A DNA stretch of 64,000 nucleotides, taken from contig JACPQD010000104.1 of NCBI GenBank assembly GCA_016190665.1, positions 124,001-188,000 of the forward strand, read 5' to 3'. This DNA is from Chloroflexota bacterium (GTDB taxonomy: Bacteria > Chloroflexota > Dehalococcoidia > JACPQD01). A program made the translations under genes and the position numbers. Shown piece after piece: positions 38,685 through 49,145 of the stretch; within the stretch, counting starts at the first letter, position 1, and the number at the start of each line of letters is the position of its first letter. The notes under the pieces were generated by a model, which was not told the origin of the DNA, made no database searches, and was given only the letters and a program-made list of their open reading frames with translations.

Positions 38685-40400
38685 ATGTACAGTGCACTGA
38701 GCCCTCTTGGCGAACCAACCATCGAAAAGGCGTCTGCTGCCCCGCGCATTTCAGACTTGAGTGGGAAAACAGTCTGCGAGGTGTGGAATGGAGTCTTCAG
38801 GGGCGACATCACGTTTCCCATAATCCGGGAGCTGCTCCAGAAGCGATATCCAGGCGTCAAGGTGATCCCGTACACCGAGTTTCCTATACCGGACAATCGA
38901 GGAACCACTGCGGAGCTGTTGCGGCGTGTGGATGCGATAGTGGCCCAGGCTATCCAAAGAGGCTGCGACGCTATGATAGTTGGCAATGGTTTCTGAGGGA
39001 CCTGCACGCCCGCGAGTACGCGGCCAGCCGTAGCAGCAGCCAAAGCCGGTATCCCTGCTGTACCGGTCGTAGGCACTACTTTTTTCCGCACAGCCTCCCT
39101 ACTGACATCCTGGGCTGGCGTGCCTGACCTGGGGATTGCCGAATATCCGGGTGCGATCGCACTTCATACGGATGCGGAGATAAGAGAGAATCTTGAGAAG
39201 GTGGCCTTCGACCGGATCATTGAAGGATTGACCAAGCCGGTGAGAAGATCAAGTGTAGCGAGGGAAGGAAAAACGAAGTCAGGGGAAATCGCGTTCGCGG
39301 GCACACTTGAGGAAGTAAACAGGTTCTTCTATGAGAAGGGATGGACGGACGGACTCGCCATAATCCCCCCTACGCCAGAGGCAGTTGAGGAGTTCCTGAA
39401 GTATACGGACCGCTCACCCGATGAGGAAATAGCCGTACTCCCCCAGGCAAACCTGCGCGCTACCCCACGGAATATTGCCGCCAATGCCGTGATGGCAGGG
39501 TGCCGCCCGGAGTTCATGCCGTTGCTGATTGCAGCCGCGGAAGCGATAGGCGACCCGGAGTTCCAGCTAATGAGCATCGGTAGCACCGGCTGCAAGACAC
39601 CCTGGCTGCTGGTGAACGGACCGATTGTGAAACAGTTAGGCATCGAGTACGGCGTGGCGCTTCGCTCGCGTGGCCCGAACCCAGCCATTGGCCGCGCCTT
39701 TGGATTGATGATCCACAACATAGCTGGCTTCAGACCGGGAGAAACATGGATGGGGACCTGGGGCTACTACCTGCCCTTCGTCCTGGCTGAGGATGAAGAT
39801 GCTTGTGATGAGATTGGCTGGGAGCCTTACCACGTGACATATGGTTTCAGCAGAGATGCGAGCACGGTGACGGCGAGAACGACCGTAAACTGGGGTGGCC
39901 AGGGGTGTCCCAGAGCGCCCGTTGCCCCCTCGGCCGAGTCCATTCTCAAAGTTGCCTGTATGCATACGGCGCGGAATACCATGACCGAGTATGCTCTGCG
40001 TTTCGGACCGCGCAACATGGTTGCTGTGCTCCTGACGCGGCCCACCGCCAAAATCCTGGCCGATGCTGGCTACTCAAAGCGCGATGTGGCGAAGTATGTG
40101 TGGGAGAATACGAGGATCAAAGTCGGCGAAATAAACAACATCCTGCAGGCCTGGACCGGCGCCTTCAACGGTATCGGTTTTAGAATACACGACATAGTGG
40201 AGGAAGGCAGACTGCCAAAGTGGTTCGACGTGGGCCCGGAGGAGACCATCCCGATGTTCCCCAGTGCGGACCTGTTGGACATCGTCGTATGCGGAGACGT
40301 GCACAGGGACAAGGTGATGAGCCTCTGGTGTAATTATAACCGGCCCGTCACTAGGGAAGTAAGACTGCCTGCGGGTTGGGGTAAGCTCAAGGGAGGCTAA
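38685..40400 (+). CDS. UGSC selenoprotein D fused to module B, TGA = Sec
   Basis: The frame from ATG 38685 to the TAA at 40400 contains one TGA at 38994-38996 (codon 104), giving 571 residues with Sec. Local sequence is CDAMIVGNGF-U-GTCTPAS, then RPAVAAAKAGIPAV. It is very close to UGSC-F, and both begin MYSALSPLGEPT/MVYNVLSPVGEPT. Module B includes GWTDGLAIIPPT, NAVMAGCRPEFMP and a WGYYLPFVLAEDED block instead of the GENE motif. The start at 38685 is preferred to 38676 because GGAGG lies directly against the earlier ATG. It overlaps the end region of the FAD oxidoreductase. Confidence 0.88.
39010..39023 (+). promoter_or_regulatory. SECIS-like hairpin of UGSC-D
   Basis: The stem is CCGCG/CGCGG with loop AGTA, beginning 14 nt after the TGA. 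Position matches UGSC-F, whose loop differs by one base. Confidence 0.6.
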
Positions 40401-40449
40401 GGGCCCCAAGAGGCTGGCGGCTATCTCGTGTCTGACCGAGGAGGGCGGG

Positions 40450-42153
40450 ATGTTCAGCAGGAACTTTTCCATCGTGGCCAGTTGCTTCACGATCCTGGGA
40501 TTCTTGTTGGCCAGTTGCGCCCCGACGGCGCAGCCTGCGCCTACCTCGAAGTCCGTGGCGCCGCCAGCGGCCACAGCGAAGGCCGTCACACCGGCGACTC
40601 CGAAGCCCGCGGCGCCCAGCCCCAGCCCCGGGCCAGCAACGGAACAGCCACGCTACGGTGGCATTTTGACTGTGGGCATTGGTGGAGAACCGCCGAGCCT
40701 TGATGTTCATCGGGAGAATAACACCTACAACTTCTCGATTACCGCGGGGGCTTACAATGGTCTGGCAAAATATGACCCCCATGCCTGGCCAGAAGTAAAG
40801 GTAGTTCCCGACCTGGCCACAGGCTGGCAGCTTAGTCCTGATGGTCAAGTCTATACGTTCCAAATTGTAAAAGGGGCGAAGTTCCACGATGGCGCTGCCC
40901 TTACCGCCGAAGACGTTAAATTCTCCCTCGATAGAATTCGCGATGCTCAGCTTGGGTTGGCGAACAGCCCCAGACGCCAGCAGCTTGCGAAAATCGCCAG
41001 CATCGATATCCCGGATAGTTACACCGTCAAGATCGCACTGAAAAGCCCGCAAGCTTCCTTTCTTTCCGTCATAGCCGCTTTCTACTTCGCGGTGATGCCG
41101 AAGCACGCGGTCCTGGAGAAGAAGGGCGACATGACGAGGACCGTGCTTGGAAGCGGCGCTTTCAAGTTCAAGGACTACGCAAGAGGGGTCGGCTTTGAGT
41201 TGGAGAAGAATCCCAACTACTTTGTCCCGGGCAGGCCTTATCTGGACGGCGTCAGGGGTTACATAATTGTGGACCCGTTTACCAGGTTTGCGGCTCTCAG
41301 GACCAGGAACGTCCTTTGGTGGGGGTCCTTCCCGTACATGAGCGTGGCCCAGACGAAAATCATTCAAGAGACGCTGTCCGATAAGATAGTCGTTAAGTGG
41401 GAATTCAACCCTGCCTGGTACGGTGTGATGTTCAATGTAAACCGACCGCCCTGGAACGATGTTCGGCTGCGCCAGGCAGTAAGCATGACCTTTGACCGAA
41501 GGAGGATGCTGTCAATTGGGCTCGAGGGAGCCGGTGTAATGGGCATGGCCGCTCAGCCGCCGGGCGAGTGGGCCCTTCCGGAGGAGGAAATGATTAAGGT
41601 CCCCGGCTATGCCAAGCCAGACCTCGAGGGCGCCAGGAAACTGATGGCAGAGGCAGGCTTCCCGAGGGGACTCAAGACTGAGGCCCTGGTTCAATCAACC
41701 AAAGTGCAGAGAGATGTGGCCACGCTTTTCAAGGATGCCGTCGCCCCGCTCGGCATTGCAGTTGACCTCAACGTAGCGGAGACGACAGTTTACAACGACC
41801 AGCGGTTTAGGAAAGCCTTTGCCACTCTTGCCGGCTCTGCTGGTGCCGGGCACACGGACCCAGACATCCTTCTGGGAGACTTCTATGTAACGGGTTCCAA
41901 TAACAACTGGACCGGATACAGTAATCCGAATTACGACGAACTGTATGTCAAGCAGTCACGAACACTCGACGCGGCGGAGCGACGCAAGATCGTTTGGGAG
42001 ATGCAGAGGATGCTGCTCAGGGATGTTACCATTGCCATAGCTTACTGGAGTAACGTTCCTTACGCGTGGTGGAAAGAGGTCAATGGTTTCACTCCACCGT
42101 CCTTGAGCCACTGGCATTCTTATGGGTACCAGGAGATCTGGCTCGCCAGGTGA
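40450..42153 (+). CDS. Family-5 solute-binding lipoprotein, SBP11
   Basis: This 567-residue receptor has lipobox LLASC (Cys23), a linker of AP/TA/KP repeats to about residue 68, then EQPRYGGILTVGI. It ends EIWLAR. It forms a close group with SBP12, SBP13 and SBP14, which share SLD(V/I)HRE, YDPHAWPE, FTRFAALRT, NPAWYG/HPAWYG and PPGEW segments. GAGGAGG precedes the ATG. It follows UGSC-D by 49 nt and a four-helix membrane protein gene follows it. Confidence 0.92.
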   Translation: MFSRNFSIVASCFTILGFLLASCAPTAQPAPTSKSVAPPAATAKAVTPATPKPAAPSPSPGPATEQPRYGGILTVGIGGEPPSLDVHRENNTYNFSITAGAYNGLAKYDPHAWPEVKVVPDLATGWQLSPDGQVYTFQIVKGAKFHDGAALTAEDVKFSLDRIRDAQLGLANSPRRQQLAKIASIDIPDSYTVKIALKSPQASFLSVIAAFYFAVMPKHAVLEKKGDMTRTVLGSGAFKFKDYARGVGFELEKNPNYFVPGRPYLDGVRGYIIVDPFTRFAALRTRNVLWWGSFPYMSVAQTKIIQETLSDKIVVKWEFNPAWYGVMFNVNRPPWNDVRLRQAVSMTFDRRRMLSIGLEGAGVMGMAAQPPGEWALPEEEMIKVPGYAKPDLEGARKLMAEAGFPRGLKTEALVQSTKVQRDVATLFKDAVAPLGIAVDLNVAETTVYNDQRFRKAFATLAGSAGAGHTDPDILLGDFYVTGSNNNWTGYSNPNYDELYVKQSRTLDAAERRKIVWEMQRMLLRDVTIAIAYWSNVPYAWWKEVNGFTPPSLSHWHSYGYQEIWLAR

Positions 42154-42259
42154 GCCCTAAGTGAGGGGTGATGCTGGGGACTAATGGTAGCCGGGTGCCC
42201 GCCGGAAATGCCACACCAGCCACATGACCGCAAACAAAACAAACGCAAGGAGGGTGTCG

Positions 42260-42763
42260 ATGTCTGTGCTGGAAATTCTTCGAATATTGCACATAATCTT
42301 TGGCATATACGTGGTCGGTAGCTACATTTTCCTCATTCTTATCCTCGAGCCCAAGCTGAAGCGTCTGGGCCCTCCCGTTCAGAGCCAGGTTATGCAGGCA
42401 ATAATGCCAACACTCTTGCCTGTCAATGGGACGAGCTTCGTCATGCTTATTGTTACGGGAGTGGCCTTGACGCTTATTGTGCGATCTGACGCTCTCAGCT
42501 CATTATTGGTAACCGGGTGGGGCTGGTCAATGATTGTGGGACTGATTGCTACCGTCACCGCCACTATCGTCGGCTTCGGCATGATAGCGCCCACGGGAAT
42601 GCGCATGGAGAAGATAAGCCGTACCATAGTAAATCGGCCTCCCAGCTCTGAAGAGGGCCGCATGTTGAGCCAACTCGCCTCCCGTGCCGAGACTCTGACC
42701 CGTGTCATGTTTGCCCTTATTCTCGTTGCATTAGCTGCCATGTTTGCCGCTCGCTACGTATGA
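42260..42763 (+). CDS. Small integral membrane protein (DUF2269-like)
   Basis: The 167-residue protein has four predicted membrane helices: LRILHIIFGIYVVGSYIFLIL near the N-terminus, one around GTSFVMLIVTGVALTL, one around GWSMIVGLIATVTATIV, and one at the C-terminus (VMFALILVALAAMFAA). A loop with a PPSSEEGRM stretch separates the last two. The layout and early His resemble DUF2269-type membrane proteins. Function unknown. The start at ATG 42260 is set by AAGGAGG at 42248-42254. It is the only multi-helix membrane protein in the window and lacks the EAA loop of an ABC permease. Confidence 0.75.
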   Translation: MSVLEILRILHIIFGIYVVGSYIFLILILEPKLKRLGPPVQSQVMQAIMPTLLPVNGTSFVMLIVTGVALTLIVRSDALSSLLVTGWGWSMIVGLIATVTATIVGFGMIAPTGMRMEKISRTIVNRPPSSEEGRMLSQLASRAETLTRVMFALILVALAAMFAARYV

Positions 42764-42949
42764 GCTGAGTTCTTTTCCCACCCCCCGGTTCCGAGACCGA
42801 GCTGGGACTTATTGCTGCAGTCAGGGCAAGGGTGAACATCGCTTGTGGGCCGCGAATGCCGATGAAATCTGGGGGAATGCGGACTGATATGGGTGTCTTT
42901 GGCCTCATCAAGCATAGGAGCTGACGGTGGCCACGTCCACGTTCTTCTG

Positions 42950-43085
42950 ATGAGGTCTGCCGTGCGGTGCGTTTTGGAGGCCCAAAGGTGAAAGGAGGAT
43001 CTGAAATGCGGACGACAAAGTGGTCTATCATGGCGACCTGCTTCACCGTCCTGGGACTCACGATGTCCGCCGTAGGCGGGTGCGC
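42950..43085 (+). repeat. Duplicated SBP leader (copy of 51188-51324)
   Basis: The upstream flank, ribosome site AAAGGAGG and signal-peptide codons of SBP12 match those of SBP14 closely: GGCCCAAAGGTGAAAGGAGG and MRTTKW-I--TCFTVLG in both. Weaker similarity extends about 100 nt further upstream. Confidence 0.75.
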
Positions 43086-44775
43086 CCCGGCAGCGGCGCC
43101 AACGCCCATGTCGAAGGCCGCGGCCCCACCACCTGGCACAGCCACGGCCGCTCCGCCACCGGCACCCAAACCTGCGGCGCCGGCCGCTTCGGCCACCGCC
43201 AAACCGGCTGGCCCTGCGCTCACAGCGAAGCCAGCCGCTCCAACAGCAACGCCCAAGCCAGCGGCGGAGCAGCCACGCTACGGCGGCATCTTGACTATTG
43301 GCGTTGGCGGAGACCCACCCAGCCTTGATGTTCATCGGGAGGAAGCAGGCTTTGCCTTCCCGATTATGGCGGCAGCCTACAATAGCTTGGTAAAATATGA
43401 TCCTCATGCGTGGCCGGAGTCAAAGGTGATTCCCGACTTGGCGACGAATTGGGAGCTCAGCGCCGATGGCAAAACATACATATTCCGCCTGGCAAGAGGA
43501 GCAAAGTTTCATGACGGGAGTCCCGTTACCGCCGAGGACGTGAAATTCTCTTTCGATAGGATCCGCCATCCTCAATCCGGGTTGGTGAAGAGTCCCAGAC
43601 GACAACTGCTTGACAATGTCACAAATATCGACACCGTAGATGATTATACCGTCAACATCAAGCTAGGCTATCCGCAAGCTTCCTTCATCGCCTCTACGGC
43701 TATCTTCTTCTTCGCAGTGATGCCGAAACACGTGGTCTTGGAGAAGAACAATGACATGACGAAGACGATGGTTGGAAGCGGGCCTTTCAAGTTCAAGAAC
43801 TACACCGGCGGGGTCGGCTGGGAGATGGAAAGGAATCGGGACTATTTCGTCAAGGGCCGCCCCTATCTGGATGGTCTCAAGGCTTACATAATTCCGGATC
43901 CTTTCACCAGGTTTGCCGCCCTCAGGACCAAGAGCATTCTCTGGTGGGCGCCATTCCCTTATATGAGCGTCGCGCAGACCAGAATACTCGAGGAGACGCT
44001 ATCAGACAAGATAGCCGTTGACTGGGCATTTCATCCCGCTTGGTATGGTGCTACTTTCAACGTAAGCCGGCCTCCGTGGAGCGATGCTCGGGTTCGCCAA
44101 GCCGTAAGCCTGACCTTTGACCGGAAGAGAATGCTGGCAGCAGGGCTGGAAGGAGCTGGCGTGATAGGCATGTCCGCCCAGCCGCCTGGTGAGTGGCAGC
44201 TACCAGAGGAAGAGATGATGAAGGTACCTGGCTATGCAAATCCGGACCTCGAGGGCGCCAAGAGACTGCTGGCTGAGGCGGGATTCCCCAATGGGTTCAC
44301 GGCTGACTTGCTGGTCCGACCAACCAAACCGCACCGGGATACTGCTCTGGTTGTGAAGGATGCAGTGAGGGCGATCGGCATTGATCTCAGCCTCAAGATA
44401 GTGGAGACGGCCGTCTACATGGATGCCCGGTTCAGGAAAGCATTCGACATCACTGCAGGCGGCTTTGGCTTTGGCCTCACGGACCCAGACACTACCCTGG
44501 GCCAGAACTACGTAACTAATGCCGCCGCGAATTTCGGTGGATACACCAATCCGCATTACGACCAACTATATCTCAAACAGTCGCAAGCACTTGATTCGGC
44601 GGAACGCCGCAAGATTGTCTGGGAGATGCAGAGAATTCTGCTCAAGGATGTTCCGATTGCCATAGCGTTTTGGAGTAACGTCCCCTATGCCCGTTGGAGA
44701 GAAGTTAGAGGCTTTACTCCACCAGTGAGCTATTACAATGCAGATCAATACCAAGAAATGTGGCTCGCCAAGTAG
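43006..44775 (+). CDS. Family-5 solute-binding lipoprotein, SBP12
   Basis: The 589-residue product has an unusual lipobox SAVGGC (Cys26) and the longest linker of the set, with repeats of KPAAP/APT to about residue 95, before EQPRYGGILTIGV. It ends EMWLAK. It belongs with SBP11, SBP13 and SBP14. ATG 43006 is chosen because AAAGGAGG lies 7 nt upstream; an in-frame ATG at 42967 would precede the ribosome site. The ThDP enzyme gene starts 37 nt downstream. Confidence 0.92.
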   Translation: MRTTKWSIMATCFTVLGLTMSAVGGCAPAAAPTPMSKAAAPPPGTATAAPPPAPKPAAPAASATAKPAGPALTAKPAAPTATPKPAAEQPRYGGILTIGVGGDPPSLDVHREEAGFAFPIMAAAYNSLVKYDPHAWPESKVIPDLATNWELSADGKTYIFRLARGAKFHDGSPVTAEDVKFSFDRIRHPQSGLVKSPRRQLLDNVTNIDTVDDYTVNIKLGYPQASFIASTAIFFFAVMPKHVVLEKNNDMTKTMVGSGPFKFKNYTGGVGWEMERNRDYFVKGRPYLDGLKAYIIPDPFTRFAALRTKSILWWAPFPYMSVAQTRILEETLSDKIAVDWAFHPAWYGATFNVSRPPWSDARVRQAVSLTFDRKRMLAAGLEGAGVIGMSAQPPGEWQLPEEEMMKVPGYANPDLEGAKRLLAEAGFPNGFTADLLVRPTKPHRDTALVVKDAVRAIGIDLSLKIVETAVYMDARFRKAFDITAGGFGFGLTDPDTTLGQNYVTNAAANFGGYTNPHYDQLYLKQSQALDSAERRKIVWEMQRILLKDVPIAIAFWSNVPYARWREVRGFTPPVSYYNADQYQEMWLAK

Positions 44776-44812
44776 AAGACATAGGAGTCAGATTCTGCAA
44801 TAAGGAGCAGAC

Positions 44813-46453
44813 ATGCCAAGCATGACCGGTGGAGAGGCTGTTCTTCAGTCTCTAGGGCGCCACCAGATAGACACAATCTTCGGGATCGCTGGAAATCAGC
44901 TAGGCGCGTTTTACGATGCCTGGATCGATCACCCGGAGATTCGCGAGGTTGGCGTTCGCCACGAGCAGGGAGCCGCATACATGGCGTTGGGCTACGCTTG
45001 GTCCACGGGCCGGCCTGGGGTCTGCGCGACGATTGGCGGCCCCGGCGCCCTGAACACGGCTTGCGCGATGGCCACGGCCGCATCAGCCAATATACCCGTT
45101 CTACTTATGAGTGGACAGGTCATATCTTCCCAACTGGGGGAGGACAAGAGAGCGCCGCACCAGCTCTATGGTCAGACGGAGATATTCCGGAAGTTGCTCA
45201 AGGGCGTGCGCGTTGCGCACAGTGTCACGGAAATCCCGGACGCCGTAAGCGAAGCTTTCTATGTGATGAGCGATGGCGTGCCTGGCCCCTTCGAGCTGGA
45301 ACTACCTCGCGACGTTCTGGGGGCCAAGGCCGATATACGAATCCCCGAGCCAATCACCCCAACGCCGCCTCAACCGTCAGATCGGGCGGTGCTTGAGAGC
45401 ATCGCGGAAGAGATCGCAAAGGCCTCACGCCCGGCTATTCTAGCGGGATTCGGCGCGGTTCTGTCGGGCGCATCGAAGGAGGTGCGAGCACTTGCCGAGA
45501 TGCTTAAGGCGCCTGTCTACACCTCGTTCAAGTCAAAAGGTATCATAGCTGAGGACGATCCTCACTGTATGGGAGCAACCGGCGAAATGGGCGGCATTAC
45601 CAGCCCGTTTGATCCGGATGCAGACCTCATACTGGCGCTGGGCACGCGCATCAATGTTTGGAGTAAGGGCCCGAGAGCGTTGCCCAAAGGCAAGCGCGTA
45701 ATCCAGATCGATGTTGACCGAAGCGCGTTCGGCGCCGTGTATCCGGTTGCTGTTCCCGTGCTTGGAGACTTACGTCAGACGCTCATTGATCTTCTCCCCC
45801 TACTGAAGGCGAGGAGGTTGGCGTGTACGGATCGAGACTGGCAGGCTCTGAGGCAAGAGCGAATCGAGACCATGCGCCAGGCGGCGCCTGAATCTGTCCC
45901 ACTCCTCGAACGTTTGCGCGATGTATTGCCGAGGAACACGATTGTTACGGCAGACGTTACGGGGCTGGCAGGATGATCAGGCATGGCCTTGGACATGTAC
46001 GAGCCGCGCACCTATCTTACGCCGGGTTATTTCGGCAACCTGGGCCTGGGCTTTCCCACTGCGATGGGCGCTAAGGTTGCCAACCCTGACCGGTCTGTGG
46101 TCAACATTTCCGGCGACGGTGCGTTCCTTTTCAATTTGCAGGAGCTCGAGACAGCCCGCCGGTATGGCATTTCCCTTGTCAACATTATCGTTGACGATGG
46201 TGGATTCGGCATCGTCAAGACGGTGCAACTTGGCCAATTCGGGCGATGCAAGGGGCATGAGTTTGGCAATCCGGACTGGGGCAAACTCGCAGACGCGTTC
46301 GGCGCGCATGGCTTCATGGTCAAGAACCTTGAGGAAGTTCCCGATGCGGTGGAGCGAGCACTGTCTCTGCAGGGACCGAGCCTTGTCGTGGCAAAGCATA
46401 GCACGTTGCCGCCGTTTACGTTCAGCGCCCGTCTCGGGCGACTTGACATGTGA
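44813..46453 (+). pseudogene. Thiamine-diphosphate (acetolactate synthase-like) enzyme interrupted by in-frame TGA
   Basis: From ATG 44813 (AAGGAG upstream) the frame encodes a ThDP enzyme of the acetolactate synthase/benzoylformate decarboxylase superfamily. RHEQGAAYMALGYA holds the cofactor-activating Glu. A middle domain follows, and SGDGAFLFN begins the ThDP-binding part. A TGA at 45974-45976 splits it after DVTGLAG, and the same frame resumes SGMALDMYEPRTYL without shift. In homologues I recall, this position is Trp or Tyr, so a TGG to TGA change is likely. No Cys is nearby and no good hairpin follows, unlike the seven UGSC genes, so Sec is not favoured. Read through, the protein is 546 residues. 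In the ThDP motif, Asn residues are replaced (IVDDGGFGI). Confidence 0.8.
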
Positions 46454-46526
46454 TGGTGCCGGTCTCCATGACTACTTTCCCTTGGTGAAGCCGCTAAGAA
46501 CAATATTTCGACGAAGGAAGAGGGCA

Positions 46527-47255
46527 ATGGACGAGACAAGCATCCAGGAGACAAACAAGGTAATCTGGCGCCACCAGGCGGAGATCGCAGTAGCTAGTCT
46601 CCAGCGGAAGAGGCTGCGGGCTGAGTTTGTGCCTGACCGCAATGCTGCCCGCGAAAAGGTCCTGAGTCTCATACCACCGGGGGCTTCAATCGGGCGTGGC
46701 GACTCGATCACTTTGGACCAGATTGGCGTGTTCGATATACTAAAGCAGTCAGGAGACCATGAGGTTTTCGACCCTTATGAGAGATACGAGAACGGGACGG
46801 CCAAGATAAAGGGCGAGCCACGCCGCGATTTGCAAAGGCGCGCGATGACAGCCGATGTCTTCCTTTCAGGGGCCAACGCTGTTACGCTCGACGGTAAGGT
46901 TGTGGCTACTGATAGCACCGGCAACCGGGTCGCTGCCATGATATTTGGTCCCAGGAAAATCATCATAGTCGCAGGAGTGAATAAACTGGTCCCGAACCTT
47001 GAAGCGGCTTTGGAGCGTATCCATTCGATAGCTGCCCCAATGGATTTTTGGCATCACGCCACCTATCACGGCTTTCCGGGATGGCTTGAGCTTCCTTGTG
47101 TGAAAGCAGGGAAATGCCCTGACTGCGCCCACGCGGAGCGCGGGTGCAATTTCACGATAGTTATCGAGGGTAGCCGCGCCACACCGCCTCAACATTCAGA
47201 TGAACACACGCACAGGCACCACATCGTATTGGTGGGCGAGGCTCTAGGCTTCTAA
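46527..47255 (+). CDS. LUD-domain (lactate utilisation LutC-like) protein
   Basis: The 242-residue protein matches the LUD (DUF162) family found in LutB/LutC lactate-oxidation proteins. Family-type blocks are the early AREKVLSLIPPGASIGRGDS, ADVFLSGANAVT and TDSTGNRVAAMIFGPRKII. The C-terminal KCPDCAHAERGCNF contains three Cys that might bind metal. LUD proteins are thought to take part in lactate or flavin/quinone-linked redox, and this stand-alone copy has no LutA/LutB neighbours. The start at 46527 follows GAAGGAAGAGG. The open frame extends upstream over the ThDP gene in another phase, but that is a shadow. It lies 73 nt after the ThDP gene. Confidence 0.82.
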   Translation: MDETSIQETNKVIWRHQAEIAVASLQRKRLRAEFVPDRNAAREKVLSLIPPGASIGRGDSITLDQIGVFDILKQSGDHEVFDPYERYENGTAKIKGEPRRDLQRRAMTADVFLSGANAVTLDGKVVATDSTGNRVAAMIFGPRKIIIVAGVNKLVPNLEAALERIHSIAAPMDFWHHATYHGFPGWLELPCVKAGKCPDCAHAERGCNFTIVIEGSRATPPQHSDEHTHRHHIVLVGEALGF

Positions 47256-47441
47256 CGGGTTTTTTTCCGCCTTCTCAAGATATTTGGAGTTGCGCCTGTT
47301 TGAGCTTCGCCTGTGCTTTTTTGGCTCGCTCCGGGGGAAGGCGAACGACAGGTACCATTTGAAGTTTTCGAAGTTGAACCAGGGACAACGTAGTCGATTA
47401 CTACGCCGTTAGGGGTTACCGCATCAAGGGAGGCTTTTACG
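47256..47441. other. Intergenic gap between LUD gene and SBP13
   Basis: A TTTTTTT run at 47258-47264 directly follows the LUD stop, but no strong stem precedes it, so a terminator is only possible. No repeat or small gene is seen before the SBP13 ribosome site. Confidence 0.35.
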
Positions 47442-49145
47442 ATGCCCAGTGAGAAGTTTCTCATCGTGGCCAGTTGTTTCACCGTCCTGGGATTCCTGTC
47501 GGCAAGCTGCGCCTCGGCAGCATCACGACCCGCCACAACCACGACCGCTCCGACACCGGCCACAAAACCTGCGCCGCCGACTGCTGCTACCGCTAAGCCG
47601 GCCGGCCCCGCGCCTACAGCGAAGCCGGCGGCGGAACAGCCACGTTACGGAGGCATCTTGACGGTCGGCCTCAGCGTAGACCCCGAAAGCCTCGACATTC
47701 ATCAGGAAGCAGGAGGCTCTACCTTCCCGATTACCGCGGCAACCTACAATGGTCTGGTGAAATATGATCCCCATGCCTGGCCAGCAGTAAAGGTGGTTCC
47801 CGACCTGGCAACGAGCTGGCAGGTCAGCCGAGATGGCAAAGCTTACACTTTCAATCTGGTGAAGGGGGCAAAGTGGCACGACGGCGCGCCCGTTACTGCG
47901 GAGGACGCGAAATTCACTTTCGATAGAATCCGCGATCCCCAGGCGGGGTTGGCAAAGAGCCCCAGACGCCAGCAGCTTGCCAACGTCGCCAGCATCGATG
48001 CCTTGGACGACTACACCGTCAGGGTCGCGCTGAAGAATCCGCAGGCCTCCTTCCTTCCCCTCATAGCCACCGTCTTTTACATCGCGGTGATGCCGAAGCG
48101 TGTGGTCCTGGAGAAGAAGAATGACATGAGGAACACCGTCGTGGGAAGCGGCCCTTTCAAGTTCAAAGATCGGGCTAGCGGGGTCGTGTGGGAACTGGTG
48201 AAGAACCCCAACTACTTCGTCCAGGGTCGACCCTATCTGGACGGAGTCAAGGGCTACATGATTCCGGATTCTTTCACCAGGTTTGCCGCCCTCAGGACGC
48301 GGAATATCCTGTGGTGGGCGCCATTCCCCTACATGACGGTGTCGCAAGCGAAAGTCATCGAAGAGCAGCTCTCAGATAAGATCGCTCTTCAGTGGGCATT
48401 TCATCCCGCCTGGTACGGTGCCATCTTCAACGTGACCAGGTCGCCCTGGAGCGATTTTCGAGTGCGCCAGGCAGTGAGTTTGAGCTTCGATCGGAAGAAG
48501 ATGCTGGCGACGGGACTGCAGGGAGCGGGCGTAATGGGCATGGCCGCTCAGCCGCCGGGCGAGTGGTCCCTCCCCGAGGAAGAGTTGATGAAGGCGCCGG
48601 GTTATGCCAAGCCGGACGTCGAAGGCGCCAAGAAACTGATGGCTGAGGCGGGCTTTCCCGACGGGTTCAAGGCTGAGGCACTGGTGCGGGGCGTCCCCGC
48701 GCATCAGGACGCGGCTGTGCTCGTGAAGGATGCGGTCGCCGCGATCGGCATTAATCTCGACCTTAAGGTAGCGGAGACAGCGGTTTTTAATGACGCGCGG
48801 TTCAGGAAAGCCTTTGGTGTCATCGGAGGCGGTGCCGGCACCGCCCTCATGGACCCAGACATCAACCTCGGCGACTTCTACCTGGGTACTTCCGCTAACA
48901 ATTGGACCGGGTATAGCAATCCGTCCTATGACGAACTCTTCACCAAGCAGTCACAAACGCTCGACATCGCGGAACGCCGCAAGATTGTCTGGGAGATGCA
49001 GAAGATTCTGCTCAGGGACGTCCCAATCGCCCTATCCTATTGGAGCAACGTCCCGTATGCCTGGTGGAAAGAGGTCAGGGGCTTCACTCCACCAGTGAGC
49101 TACTACAACTCCTTCGGGTATCAGGACATGTGGCTTGCGAAGTAG
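47442..49145 (+). CDS. Family-5 solute-binding lipoprotein, SBP13
   Basis: This 567-residue receptor has lipobox LSASC (Cys23), a linker with TTTAPT and AKPAGPAP repeats, then EQPRYGGILTVGL. It ends DMWLAK. It belongs to the SBP11/12/14 group. AAGGGAGG precedes the ATG. The UGSC-E gene begins 113 nt downstream, across a small repeat. Confidence 0.92.
   Translation: MPSEKFLIVASCFTVLGFLSASCASAASRPATTTTAPTPATKPAPPTAATAKPAGPAPTAKPAAEQPRYGGILTVGLSVDPESLDIHQEAGGSTFPITAATYNGLVKYDPHAWPAVKVVPDLATSWQVSRDGKAYTFNLVKGAKWHDGAPVTAEDAKFTFDRIRDPQAGLAKSPRRQQLANVASIDALDDYTVRVALKNPQASFLPLIATVFYIAVMPKRVVLEKKNDMRNTVVGSGPFKFKDRASGVVWELVKNPNYFVQGRPYLDGVKGYMIPDSFTRFAALRTRNILWWAPFPYMTVSQAKVIEEQLSDKIALQWAFHPAWYGAIFNVTRSPWSDFRVRQAVSLSFDRKKMLATGLQGAGVMGMAAQPPGEWSLPEEELMKAPGYAKPDVEGAKKLMAEAGFPDGFKAEALVRGVPAHQDAAVLVKDAVAAIGINLDLKVAETAVFNDARFRKAFGVIGGGAGTALMDPDINLGDFYLGTSANNWTGYSNPSYDELFTKQSQTLDIAERRKIVWEMQKILLRDVPIALSYWSNVPYAWWKEVRGFTPPVSYYNSFGYQDMWLAK

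Noticed and set aside
42260-42763. The four-helix membrane protein as the missing ABC permease
   Set aside because: It is too short at 167 residues and lacks the EAA-type cytoplasmic loop of DppB/DppC permeases.
45977-46030. Possible SECIS element after the TGA of the ThDP enzyme
   Set aside because: Only a 4-5 bp stem with a wobble (CATG/CATG around GCCTTGGA) can be drawn, at a wrong offset, and there is no Cys partner near the TGA.
47256-47300. Rho-independent terminator after the LUD gene
   Set aside because: The T-run has no stable GC-rich stem directly in front of it.
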